A program made the translations under genes and the position numbers. A DNA stretch of 64,000 nucleotides, from NCBI RefSeq assembly GCF_965363235.1, contig NC_134846.1, forward strand, positions 74,250,724 through 74,314,723, given 5' to 3'. Below, piece by piece: positions 36,001 through 47,500 of this stretch. Numbering within the stretch: position 1 is the first letter of the stretch; the number at the start of each line of letters is the position of its first letter. The notes under the pieces are model-generated. The model was not told the DNA's origin and ran no database searches. It saw only the letters and a program-made list of their open reading frames with translations. The stretch comes from Mytilus galloprovincialis (lineage: Eukaryota > Mollusca > Bivalvia > Mytilida > Mytilidae).

Positions 36001-37087
36001 CGTATTTGAACGTTGGAGGAAGTCCAGAAATTTTTGTTAGTTTGGAGATATGGATAACTGTGATCCGAAGATTAACCCATTTAGGTTTAAATCTGTTTTT
36101 TAAAAGTGTACTTACGGCTTTTCAAAGATATGGAACTTAATTCTTAATTGGTTCCACCTCTTAATATAATGGTCCATCAGGATTTCTTTATTTTGTCATA
36201 AAATTTTGTCATGGCCCCTGATTTGTATAAACTCTACCTGAACCTTATGGAGTTTAGTTTTTGAGTGTACTTTAAACAAATCTTTTGGAAAATTTCAAAT
36301 TCCAAATTTATATGGAAATTCTTAAGAAAAGTCTTATGAGGCAAAGACACCATAATATTACAACTGATCTGGCACATTTTCAATGCCGATGGAATATTCT
36401 TTCTTTTGCATGGTTTATTTGGTTATAAGTTACACAATTGATAGTATTCACACAAGCATTCTCTATCTGTATGAATAAAGTAGTTTTATGCTCAGCATGC
36501 TTTCTATAGCGTATATTTCATCAATTATTGTGATTGACCAAGTATTTTATTAAGCTATATAAGTCTGTTGTACTGTCAGACTGACAATTGTGATAATTTT
36601 TTGTTATGTATGTGCTGCTCTGTTGTATATAAACCTTGTTATGTATCTGAGTAAAATTGACACATGATATTTCTGTTTTATTATTACTCCCAAAACCCAA
36701 GGAAACTGGAAGTATATATTCCATGCTCATAAGAAGAGGGGTATGCTGTTTCTGAAATTCACCTGTATGTCTGTTCATCTAATGAAATTTTCATCCTTTT
36801 CCTCAGGAACTACAAACAAGAGATTCATGAAATTTAGAACAAGGATTTATATGAGCATTCTATACTGTGTGATGCATTTTCAGATTTATTGCTCCTCAAC
36901 ATCCTGTTCACAAAAAACTTGACCAGGTACAACAATTTTATAAGGAACTCCTAACAAGAGCTTCCTGAAATTTGTTATCAGGATTTATGTGACCGAGCTA
37001 CATTATATGTATTGTAAGTTGTTTGTATGTCTATGTTTTCAGACGTGTGAATTGTTGGTTATTGGTCTGGTCTATTCTGCTATATAT
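33040..37087. other. Intergenic AT-rich region, possible long CCDC6 3' UTR
   Basis: No exon or RNA gene is recognised. Homopolymer tracts occur near 35535. Degenerate interspersed repeat sequence is probable at about 36120-36300 and 36730-37030, judging by its style, but I could not define ends. Confidence 0.4.
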
Positions 37088-37091
37088 TTAA

Positions 37092-37794
37092 AGGGACACT
37101 AGCTGTCAAATTCATGGTCACCGATTTGAGTCAAATTCTCATATTTGATTAATAACAATGAAAAACATTTATCCAAACTATCAAAAGTCTAAAATAAACA
37201 GTTTACAGAACATGGGGTAGATAATATACAAGTTCGTTTGTGTTTATTTTAGTCCAGACGCCATCTAATTAACTATCGATTTGACATCAGATGACCATAT
37301 AAGCGATGTAAACATAACTAAAGATATGAATAGATTAAACCAACACGTGCAATTGGATTTTTATAGGTCTGTTTGATTTTATTTTATAGATTAAAAATAG
37401 ATGTTTTTCATTGTTTTTAACCTTATAAGAATGATTTTATGTGCATCACATTAGTAATCAAATGATTTACCGTAGTTTCACTTTCATTGTTGACGTTCTT
37501 TTTCTTTAAATAACCAGTACACGTACAATGCATGCGTTGTCAATCTGTAGCTAGGGGTTAAATTGAAGTTCACATGAATACCGATTTAAAGAGGTCGACT
37601 CATTCACTTGCAAGTGAAACTCATTCACTTGCAAGTGAATAACTTATTATCAATATTTCTTAGCCTAATTTGACAAAATTAAACCTTTTTGTCTGCAAAA
37701 AGCGAATTGTTATTTCACTATTTCACTTTCATTATTGATTGAAGGGGAAAAAATTTAACTTTAGATTTTTCATATATCTCGTAGCTAGTGCCCT
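37092..37794. mobile_element. MITE, 703 bp, flanked by TTAA (piggyBac-like)
   Basis: The left end AGGGACACTAGCTG and the right end (inverse complement AGGGCACTAGCTAC) are inverted repeats with a one-base indel. TTAA directly abuts both ends (37088-37091 and 37795-37798), the target duplication typical of piggyBac-type transposition. The interior is non-coding and includes two ATTCACTTGCAAGTGAA palindromes. Confidence 0.7.
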
Positions 37795-37859
37795 TTAAAA
37801 AATATTTTAGTACCAATTTTGTTTCAAGTGCACAGAATGTCAAAGATGGAGAGACATAA

Positions 37860-38330
37860 GGATGTCAATTGGGCAGGCAGCTGAGACACACTATATCTAT
37901 AAACTAAAGCTATATATTTTAAAAGTTAGAATACTTGAATACTTGTATACAGATTTGGTATGTTCTGAAGTTTCTGTCTGGCATATGTCCATTGTCCTTG
38001 AACTCATTTTCAGGATTCAGTTTAACATATTACAAGTAACAGAATAATTATGTCTGGTATATATACTGAATCTTGCAAGATCTACTGGTACATCGTCTGT
38101 CAAACCTTATTTCATGGATCTTTGATCAACATTTAAGTATTTGTAGTTAAGTCCTTTCCTCTGATACAATAAGCAATTGGTCAACAATATTTGGTGTATG
38201 GAATGAAAGTAAGGGGTTCATTTCCACACCGCATATATCTTACTGACCTTATATTTATGGTTCTTGATAATGTTATGTTTATGTGATACCTGTAAATTAA
38301 ACCTGATCTTAAACGGTTTTCCCCTTGATA
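37860..38330 (-). repeat. Family C, degenerate minus-strand copy
   Basis: AAGCTATATATTTTAAAAG followed by TGTCTGGCATATGTCCATTG and CTTGAACTCATTTTCAGG parallels the inverse of the copy at 58004-59110. No coding capacity was seen. Confidence 0.55.
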
Positions 38331-38629
38331 AACTTCACACCATAGCTATACAAATGTTAAGGACTTGAGAGAAGTGCATACACAATGTATCACAGTCAAA
38401 GAAAAATACTGCCAATCCAAATACCAGATTAAAATGCCACAATAATTTGATTGACAACTGATGACAATTATTCTACCAAATGTGAGATTTATATGACCAT
38501 ATACCTTTAAGTATCCACAGGGATCAGCCTAATGCTTATTATTATTACTTTGTATCTTGGACACAAGCCACCAGGAACAAAAGAAGGATATGCGCAATCT
38601 TCTGATATAAGATGGCAAAGAAGTTTTAT

Positions 38630-39345
38630 ACATCTATTAACGACAAGTGTGCACACGCTGAAATGTCTTGCCTTCTTTACTAACCATTGATATTTTTTGA
38701 TAGTCCTAAATATAAAGCTTTACTACAACTATCACATAAACTTAACATGATCCAAGAAAATGAGGTCACCTCACAATCATTCAATACACTAAATATAGTT
38801 GACTTATTGCTTATAGTTTTTAAGAAACAGACTTAACCATGGAAACTAAACATTGAACCATGAGAATGACGTCAAGGTCAGATGAACCATGCCAGGCCGA
38901 CATGTACAGCTTACAATTCTTCCATACAACAAATATATTTGGCCTATTGCTTATAGTTTAAGAAAAAGACCAATACACAAAACTTAACACTGAGCAATGA
39001 ACCGTGAAAATGAGGTTAAAGTCAAATGAAACCTATGAGACTGACATGTACATCATAAAATATTTCTATGCACCAAATATAGTTGACCTATTGTATATAG
39101 TACCGGTATTAGAAAAAAAGACCAAAACTCAAAAACTTAACTTTGACCACTGAACCTTGAAAATGAGGTCAAAGTCAAATAACACCTGCCAGCTAGACAT
39201 ATACACCTTACAATCATTCCATACACCAAAATTTATGTAATAGACCTATTGCATACAGTATAAGAAAAACAGACCAACACACAAGAACTTAACAATGAAA
39301 ATGAGGTCAAGGTCAGATAAAACCTGCCAGTATGTATCATATGTA
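38630..39345 (+). repeat. Family C, plus-strand copy
   Basis: It begins GTGTGCACACGCTGAAATGT. It then has about four units of 150 bp with CCATGAGAATGACGTCAAGG-like and CATACACCAAATATAGTTGA-like motifs. It is the same family as 58004-59110, lacking the right-hand CCG tract and terminal hairpin. Confidence 0.75.
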
Positions 39346-39650
39346 TGTACTTCCGAGATTCCGCCAGTTAAGACGCACCCCTTGATTGACTGCAAGGGTA
39401 CAGCGGATCCCTAAGGATTAATGGAGATGTGTCCCTTACAATATTATCCCACCACCAGAAAAATCCCCACAACACCACCCAAGGGAGCGTGTAGGACACC
39501 GGGAAGTCTGTTATTATGGTGGAGTAAGCTGAAGTACTCTGAGAGAACCACCGGGCTTCTCGGCGGGAACAGACAACCCGAAGAGATTTCAGAAAATTGA
39601 TCTCCAGTGTATTGAAGTTGTGAAATTAATGCATAATTAACCAAAGAACA
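39345..39650. repeat. Interspersed repeat fragment
   Basis: It contains GCACCCCTTGATTGACTGC and GAGAGAACCACCGGGCTTCT and resembles, in part, the sequence at 43545-43770 (a TGCCC...GAGAACAAATGACC region). The minus-strand open frame in it lacks protein similarity. Confidence 0.35.
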
Positions 39651-39797
39651 TTAGAAATCTACAGATACACATAGGAACACATGATTCTGATATAAAAACA
39701 ACCCCAAAAGCTGACATGGAAAGCCTTCAATATACAATAGCATCATTGTTGATCATTTTGGATAAATCAATTGCCTCGATATAAAAACTCTGTTTTT

Positions 39798-40205
39798 AGC
39801 TCGACATAGGGATAGTGAACCGGTGGCGTTATCTCACTTTTTAAAAGCTTTATATTTTGGAAGGTGGAAGACGTGAATGCTTGATACTTAATATATAGAT
39901 GCCTCATGTTACGAAGTTTCCATCTGTCACATGTCCATGGTCCTTGACTTCATTTTCATGGTTCAGTGAATAATTGAAAAAAAAAGTTTAGATTTTTTGT
40001 AATGATAATTTCTGTCTTATTATGAGTAATAGGATAACTATATTTTGTATGTGCATACCTTGCAAGGTCCTCATGCCCGTCAGACAGTTTTCACTTGACC
40101 TCGACCTCATTTCATTGATCAGTGAACAAGGTTAAGTTCTATCTCAGATACTATAAGCAATATCTCTAGTATATTCAGTGTATGGAAGGACTGTAAGGTG
40201 TACAT
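39798..40205 (-). repeat. Family C, minus-strand copy (right end)
   Basis: It starts AGCTCGACATAGGGATAGTG, the inverse of the right end at 59050-59077, then AAAAGCTTTATATTTTGGAAG and ATGCCCGTCAGACAGTTTTC. It carries one half of the terminal hairpin only. Confidence 0.75.
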
Positions 40206-40211
40206 ATCTAA

Positions 40212-40290
40212 CTGGTTCATGGTCTAGTGGTTAAGACCGATGGTTACAGTACTGATTGTCCAATACACTGAGTGTTGTGTGACCATGAGT
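40212..40290 (+). repeat. Possible tRNA-derived SINE head
   Basis: TGGTCTAGTGGTTAAGAC (40218-40235) fits a Pol III A box as found in Glu/Asp-type tRNAs. I could not find a good B box (GGTTCGAATCC) downstream and no cloverleaf closes, so it is not annotated as a tRNA gene. Confidence 0.3.
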
Positions 40291-40342
40291 GCATTGTATT
40301 AATTCTATTATGAAAGGGTTAATGGTAAATTGTGAACTACAA

Positions 40343-40966
40343 TTGCCTATGTTTGTACTGATGGGTATGTCATCAGAATCAATCAGAGGATTGCCTATGT
40401 TTGTACTGATGGGTATGTCATCAGAATCAATCAGAGGATTGCCTATGTTTGTACTGATGGGTATGTCATCAGAATCAATCAGAAGATTGCCTATGTTTGT
40501 ACTGATGGGTATGTCATCAGAATCAATCAGAGGATTGCCTATGTTTGTACTGATGGGTATGTCATCAGAATCAATCAGAAGATTGCCTATGTTTGTACTG
40601 GTGGGTATGTCATCAGAATCAATCAGAGGATTGCCTATGTTTGTACTGGTGGGTATGTCATCAGAATCAATCAGAGGATTGCCTATGTTTGTACTGATGG
40701 GTATGTCATCAGAATCAATCAGAGGATTGCCTATGTTTGTACTGATGGGTATGTCATCAGAATCAATCAGAAGATTGCCTATGTTTGTACTGGTGGGTAT
40801 GTCATCAGAATCAATCAGAAGATTGCCTATGTTTGTACTGGTGGGTATGTCATCAGAATCAATCAGAGGATTGCCTATGTTTGTACTGATGGGTATGTCA
40901 TCAGAATCAATCAGAGGATTGCCTATGTTTGTACTGGTGGGTATGTCATCAGAATCAATCAGAAGA
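40343..40966. repeat. 48-bp minisatellite, 13 copies, open on both strands
   Basis: Thirteen units begin TTGCCTATGTTTGTACTG(A/G)T. Only two positions vary between units, both A/G. The period is a multiple of three, so each strand stays open: plus 40289-41047 with repeating LPMFVLMGMSSESIRG, minus 40977-40231 with NPLIDSDDIPISTNIG. It lies about 330 bp past the ceramidase stop, possibly in that gene's 3' UTR. I do not call a protein: there is no splice, start or family support. Confidence 0.95.
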
Positions 40967-41295
40967 ACAATCCACATATTGAGACAGTCATTTAAAGTTG
41001 ACCTTATGATAGGGTTATCAAAGCTGCATCTAAATATAATCAGTTAAAATTGTGACAAATTGTTCAAGATGCCTTATGAACAATTGCATTCATAAAAAGA
41101 AAACAGAAAAATGCTTGAAACAAGATTGGTTTAATTACAAAATTATAAAACAATTCAAATAAATTAGTAACAATCAAATATAATTAAAGAGACAAAATCA
41201 TTGCTGAATTCACTGCAAACTAATATGACTAGCATACATTTACCCTAGAATAACTAGTCTGGAATGAAATCTACACAAAAAATATCAAAATTCAA

Positions 41296-41596
41296 TTAAC
41301 CTACATTTTGTGGAATTTGAAATTTTGATGCAAGTATATCATTTGTCAAAGCCATATTCTGCCTAATTTTTTCTTTCAATGATGACTTTTGAAGCTTTCT
41401 TTTATAAAAGTCTTTGAGCGAAGTAACTTTGAATTGTTTTGTTTTTCCTTGAAAAGATGTAACGGATCCACTTATTTCTTTCCAATTTCCAAAGTACTGA
41501 ATACGATAAGTTCCTATTTGTTGGTCAGCAGGAATATCCCATGTAATGGTAGCTTGACTTTCACCTAGGAACATGCTGGTTGAATGCCATTCAAAT
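41296..41596 (-). CDS. ASAH2: Neutral ceramidase terminal exon
   Basis: Residues 595-694 and TAA (41296-41298). FEWHSTSMFLGESQATITWD and IPADQQIGTYRIQYFGNWKE complete the beta-sandwich and end in FKVTS, where human ASAH2 stops. A further 40 or so residues (LKDFYKRKLQKSSLKEKIRQ and onward) form a Lys-rich tail with no family match that I know. The acceptor is ATATTTTAG. Confidence 0.95.
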
Positions 41597-44500
41597 CTAA
41601 AATATCAATATTTAAAGCATTAACTCAAGTTCATATTCAAATTCCTGTTCTCTCAACTATTTCTAAAACAATCACCTACAGAAATCCGAAGTAAATTTTG
41701 GAACGTACAACCATACCTATTAACAAGCAATTCTGTCAAGAAACATTCTGTTAAAAGTAAGCTTTAGATATTAAGCTAAGAAAACTTGCCTGAATCAATT
41801 GTTAACATCTTCTCAGAAGGGAAATTGTGTAAGTTTTAAGAAGGCAAGTGTCATACCCGAGATTTGCATTGACCAGAAAAACTTCTTAATAAAAATTCAA
41901 CCATATCTGAGAACGGGTCACTATTACCAATCTAATGACATTTATGATCTACTTTGTTGAAAAGACAGTGTCAATCAATAGTAAAATAACCCATTCTAAA
42001 AATACCTTCACAAATGAGGTCGGTCATTTCTCCATTATTTAAATTCTTAGCAGTGTCTATTCCTATGATATGATCATTATACTAGCCTTAAAGGAATGGA
42101 ATGAACATAAGAAAGAAGACTACTGTATACAAGGATTAATAAGCATAATCTCAAATAATGAATAAGTAATTACTTTGTTGGCCATTGTCCATCTGTGTAA
42201 ACAGTTGTCCAGTTTTGACCAGGTCCCAACATGTCAACTGTCAGGAATGTTCTCTCCCACTGAAAATACAAATTCAAGTTTTATACAAAAGTAATATTAG
42301 CATTGAATGAATTGTGCAATGTTGTTTTTTGTTTTGTGATAGTTCTCCAACTGATTAGAATTTGATTACAGTTTTCTGGACGCAATATAAACATATATAA
42401 ACCAAAGTACATTGTCAGCGGGTAAAATAATTAATACCTAAACATTTTTAGGGTTTCACCATACTAAATTATGTCTCAATTACAGAGCACAGAGTTCCAA
42501 GTAACACAAATATGGACACACTTAGCTACAATGTTCATTGATTGATCAGTTACAGAGCACATAGTTCCAAGTTACACAAATATGGACACACTTAGCTACA
42601 ATGTTTATTGATTGATCAATTACAGAGCAAAGAGTTCCAAGTAACACAAATATGGACACACTTAGCTACAATGTTTATTGATTGATCAATTACAGAGCAC
42701 AGAATTCCAAGTAACACAAATATGGACAAACTTAGCTACAATGTTTATTGATTGATCAATTACAGAGCAAAGAGTTCCAAGTAACACAAATATGGACACA
42801 CTTAGCTACAATGTTCATTGATTGATCAATTACAGAGCACAGAATTCCAAGTAACACAAATATGGACAAACTTAGCTACAATGTTTATTGATTGATCAAT
42901 TACAGAGCACAGAGTTCCAAGTAACACAAATATGGACAAACTTAGCTACAATGTTCATTGATTGATCAATTACAGAGCACAGAATTCCAAGTAACACAAA
43001 TATGGACACACTTAGCTACAATGTACATTGATTGATCAATTACAGAGCAAAGAGTTCCAAGTAACACAAATATGGACACACTTAGCTACAATGTTTATTG
43101 ATTGATCAATTACAGAGCACAGAGTTCCAAGTTACACAAATATGGACACACTTAGCTACAATGTTCACTGATTGATCAATTACAGAGCACAGAGTTCCAA
43201 GTTATACAAATGTGGACACACTTAGCTACAATGTTTATTGATTGATCAATTACAGAGCACAGAGTTCCAAGTAACACAAATATGGACACACTTAGCTACA
43301 ATGTTCATTGATTGATCAATTACAGAGCCCAGAGTTCCAAGTTACACAAATATCAGCACACTCAGCTACAATGTTCATTGATTGATCAATTACAGAGCAC
43401 AGAGTTCCAAGTTACACAAATATCAGCACACTCAGCTACAATTTTCATTGATTGATCAATTACAGAGCCCAGAGTTCCAATTTACACAAATATCAGCACA
43501 CTCAGCTACAATGTTTATTGATTGATTGATTGATTGATTGATTTGTGCTTCAATGCCACTTTTAACACCATTGTGCTTTTTCATGGCGGTCATTTTTGAT
43601 TGGTGGAAGAATCATGCGTGCCCATGGAGAACAAATGACCTTTTTTGGGAAAACTGATAATCCTAGCCATTCAAGATTGATGTCAAGTGCACCTTCCTAT
43701 TGTGGGATTCAAACTCACAACTTCATAGTTGACATGTTAGTGATAAAACAGTTTGACTACTTAGACAATTCCACTACAAAGGTCCCTAAATAATACACAA
43801 AACAATCAGAGCATACATGCACATGATCAAAATGTATAATCCCTTTATACATAGAGACAATAATATATTTTTGAAACATAAAATTGTCATAAATATACAA
43901 GATTTGTGAACTATAAAAAAAGACTCTACCTTTCTATCATTTCTTGGATTGGCTCCAATAAACTTTACCACAACTGAATCACCCTGAAAAAAGATTTGAA
44001 TAATCAATTTAACAACATTCTTATCAACTGTTTAATTTCTTCTATCATAATAGTTATAAATTATAGGTGGTAGTTTTGAAAATCTGTTGGAGAAAAAAAT
44101 GCATGGAAGTAATAAAATAATCTTTTATTGTTTTGGTCTATGAATGAAACTACAGTACCAGTACTAACTCCTTAGATCGCTTTCATGATAAAAACTAGAG
44201 GCTCTAAAGAGCCTGTGTCGCTCACCTTGGTCTATGTGCATATTAAACAAAGGACACAAATGGATTCATGACAAAATTGTATTTTGGTGATGGTGATGTG
44301 TTTGAAGTTCTTACTTTACTGAACGATTTTGCTTCTTACAATTATATCTATCATGAACTTTGCCCATTAGTAACAGAGAACTATATTTGGTAAAAATTTA
44401 CATAAATTTACCAAATTAATGAAAATTGTTAAAAATTGACTATAAAGGGCAATAACTCCTTAAGGGGTCAATTGACCATTTAGGTCATGTTGACTTATTT

Positions 44501-47500
44501 GTAGATCTTACTTTGCTGAACATTATTGCTGTTTACAGTTTATCGCTATCTATAATAGTATTCAAGATAACCAAAAACGGCAAAATTTCTTTAAAAATTA
44601 CCAATTGGAGGGCAGCAACCCAACAACCAGTTGTCCAATTCATCTGAAAAATTCAGGGCAGATAGATATTGACTTGATTAACAATTTAACTTCTTGTCAG
44701 ATTTGCTCTAGATGCTTTGGTTTCATAGTTATAAGCAAAAAACTGCATTTTACCCCTATGTTCTATTTTTAGCCGTGGCGGCCATCTTGGTTGAATGGCC
44801 AGGTCATCGGACACATTTTTCAAACTAGATACCCCAAAGATGATTGTGGCCTAGTAGTTTCAGTGGAGATTTTGTAAAAGATTACTTTAATTTACGAAAA
44901 ATGGTTAAAAATTGACTATAAAGGGCAATAACTCCTAAACTGGTCAACTGACCATTTTGGTCATGTTGACTTATTTGTAGATCTTACTTTGCTGAACATT
45001 ATTGCTGTTTACAGTTTATCTCTATCTATAATAATATTCAAGATAATAACCAAAAACAGCAAAATTTCCTCAAAATTACCAATTCAGGGGCAGCAACCCA
45101 ACAACCGATTGACCGATTCATCTGAAAATTTTAGGGCAGATAGATCTTGACCTGATAAACATTTTTATCCCATGTCAGATTTCCTCAAAATGCTTTGGTT
45201 TTTGAGTTATAAGCCAAAAACTGCATTTTACCCCTTTGTTCTATTTTTAGCCGTGGCGGCCATCTTGGTTGGTTGACCAGGTCACGCCACACATTTTTTA
45301 AACTAGATACCCCAAAGATGATTGTGGCCAAGTTTGGATTAATTTGGCCAAGTAGTTTCAGAGGAGAAGATTTTTGTAAAAGATTACTTTAATTAACGAA
45401 AAATGGTTAAAAATTGACTATAAAGGGCAATAACTCCTAAACGGGTCAACTGACCATTTTGGTCATGTTGACTTATTTGTAGATCTTACTTTGCTGAACA
45501 TTATTGCTGTCTACAGTTTATCTCTAACTATAATAATATTCAAGATAATAACCAAAAACAGCAAAATTTCTTCAAAATTACCAATTCAGGGGCAGCAACC
45601 CAACAACCGATTGACCGATTCATCTGAAAATTTCAGGGCAGATAGATCTTGACCTGATAAACATTTTTACCCCATGTCAGATTTGCTCTAAATGCTTTGG
45701 TTTTTGAGTTATAAGCCAAAAACTGCATTTTACCCCTATGTTCTATTTTTAGCCGTGGCGGCCATCTTGGTTGGTTGACCGGGTCACGCCACACATTTTT
45801 TAAACTAGATACCCCAATGATGATTGTGGCCAAGTTTGGTTTGATTTGGCCCAGTAGTTTCAGAGGAGAAGATTTTTGTAAAAGTTAACGACGACGGACG
45901 ACGACGACGGACGACGACGGACGACGACGGACGACGACGGACGACGGACGCCAAGTGATGAGAAAAGCTCACTTGGCCCTTCGGGCCAGGTGAGCTAAAA
46001 AGTATGCTTAGACTAGGTACTCCTGATGGCTGCTTGAATGGCTTCATCTGATTAAAATAAGATTTTTTTGTGATATTTACAGAATCAAATCATGTCTTAT
46101 TCTGACCTGAAATATTGGTGAATATTTATCCTATTTTAATGAAGTTAAGACATTACACAATTATCAAACACAACATCCATAATTTTTACAGCTTGTCATT
46201 TAAGTAAAGAATTTTACTTGCTCTCAATGCTCACTTCTCTTTTGTTGAAATACTATATGACAAAATAAAGGTAGAATCTTCAGAATAAAGAAGTAATAAA
46301 GGTTAGATAACTGCTTGCCAATTGGTTAACTTGAGTATTATGTCAACTTAAATACCTGTTTGTATGAAGGTTTAGCATCAACCACAACATCACCATAATG
46401 TGAACCAAAAGGTGCATGATCAAATACAACTGGTAACAAAAATGACAGCTGCTTGTCTAACAAATTTGGAGGATTAGGTCCAGGTGCCGCAGGTGTTCCC
46501 TAAATAGAGACAGAAGTATGGTTTATTGCAGTCAGAATCTTCTATATTTAAGTATTTCAGGTGATAGTATGGCTTTCAACAAGCATTTGCACATAATATT
46601 ATTCATATTATACATGTATATCTATTCGTTATTATACAATGACAAAAAAAATAAAGTAAAGTATTGTCTTAACAGTAAGTGATAATCTGGCAGATTTGGA
46701 AATCTTCTACACAGCACAACTCATTATAAAAGCATTCAATACCAAATGTAATAAAATATAAAACCAGACACAATGATCAGCATATACACCATTCAGTAAA
46801 CATGATAAATAAAAGGCTTGACCTCTTTTATATCTCATCTTCCTTGCAATAAAAACATTCTATTATCAAAAGCAATTGCAAACCTTAGCCATGGCTTCAG
46901 CTAATATCTCAAACTGTTGTATATATGCCTCTAATGTGTGTGGACCAAAAATAGTAGATCCTGCTTCATATCTTTGTGCCTGGAAAGTAAAAAAAAAATC
47001 CTATGAATGTTATATAACTGTTTTACCATCAGACAATCTGTGATCAACTGATAACGTGCCTTGCTATAATTTGAGTGTAAATTTGATTTATATTTATTTA
47101 TTTATTTTATTTTCAATAATAATACACAATGTACAGTGCATCATAAGCCTATTTGGCTGGATGAAAATTACTTGTATATATGAATGTAATTGTTTTTTAT
47201 AATTCAGGTTGCACTTTAATATTTTCGGATTGCTGAGATTTTTTTTCCAGGTTGGCAAGCTTATCCAATATTCAGTCTCAGAAAACCTGCAGCAAAATAC
47301 TAGCTCCATTCTTTTAAAATTTTCAATAAAAAATCTGACAGGTTTCATTCTGACACCCCCCTCCCCCATAAGTAACATAATAGCAGACAAAAATAAAATT
47401 ACTTTATCAAGACATAAACAGATGAAAAGTAACATCTAAAGTCAATACATTTTGGAAAGGGTCAGCAATATAACATGTAAATAAAAGCATGACATACCTG

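Noticed and set aside
40212..40290. tRNA gene
   Set aside because: The A box is good, but no B box and no cloverleaf can be closed; kept only as a possible SINE head.
40231..41047. Two overlapping open frames of about 250 codons on opposite strands
   Set aside because: They exist because the 48-bp unit is a multiple of three and lacks stops in two frames. No family match, no splice sites and no start context; reported as a minisatellite.
42481..43530. Regular direct repeats resembling a CRISPR array
   Set aside because: The units are contiguous 70-bp tandem copies without unique spacers, in an intron of a eukaryotic gene.
45633..46047. Minus-strand frames with Ser/Arg runs
   Set aside because: They read the GAC-rich tract and core of the family B element.
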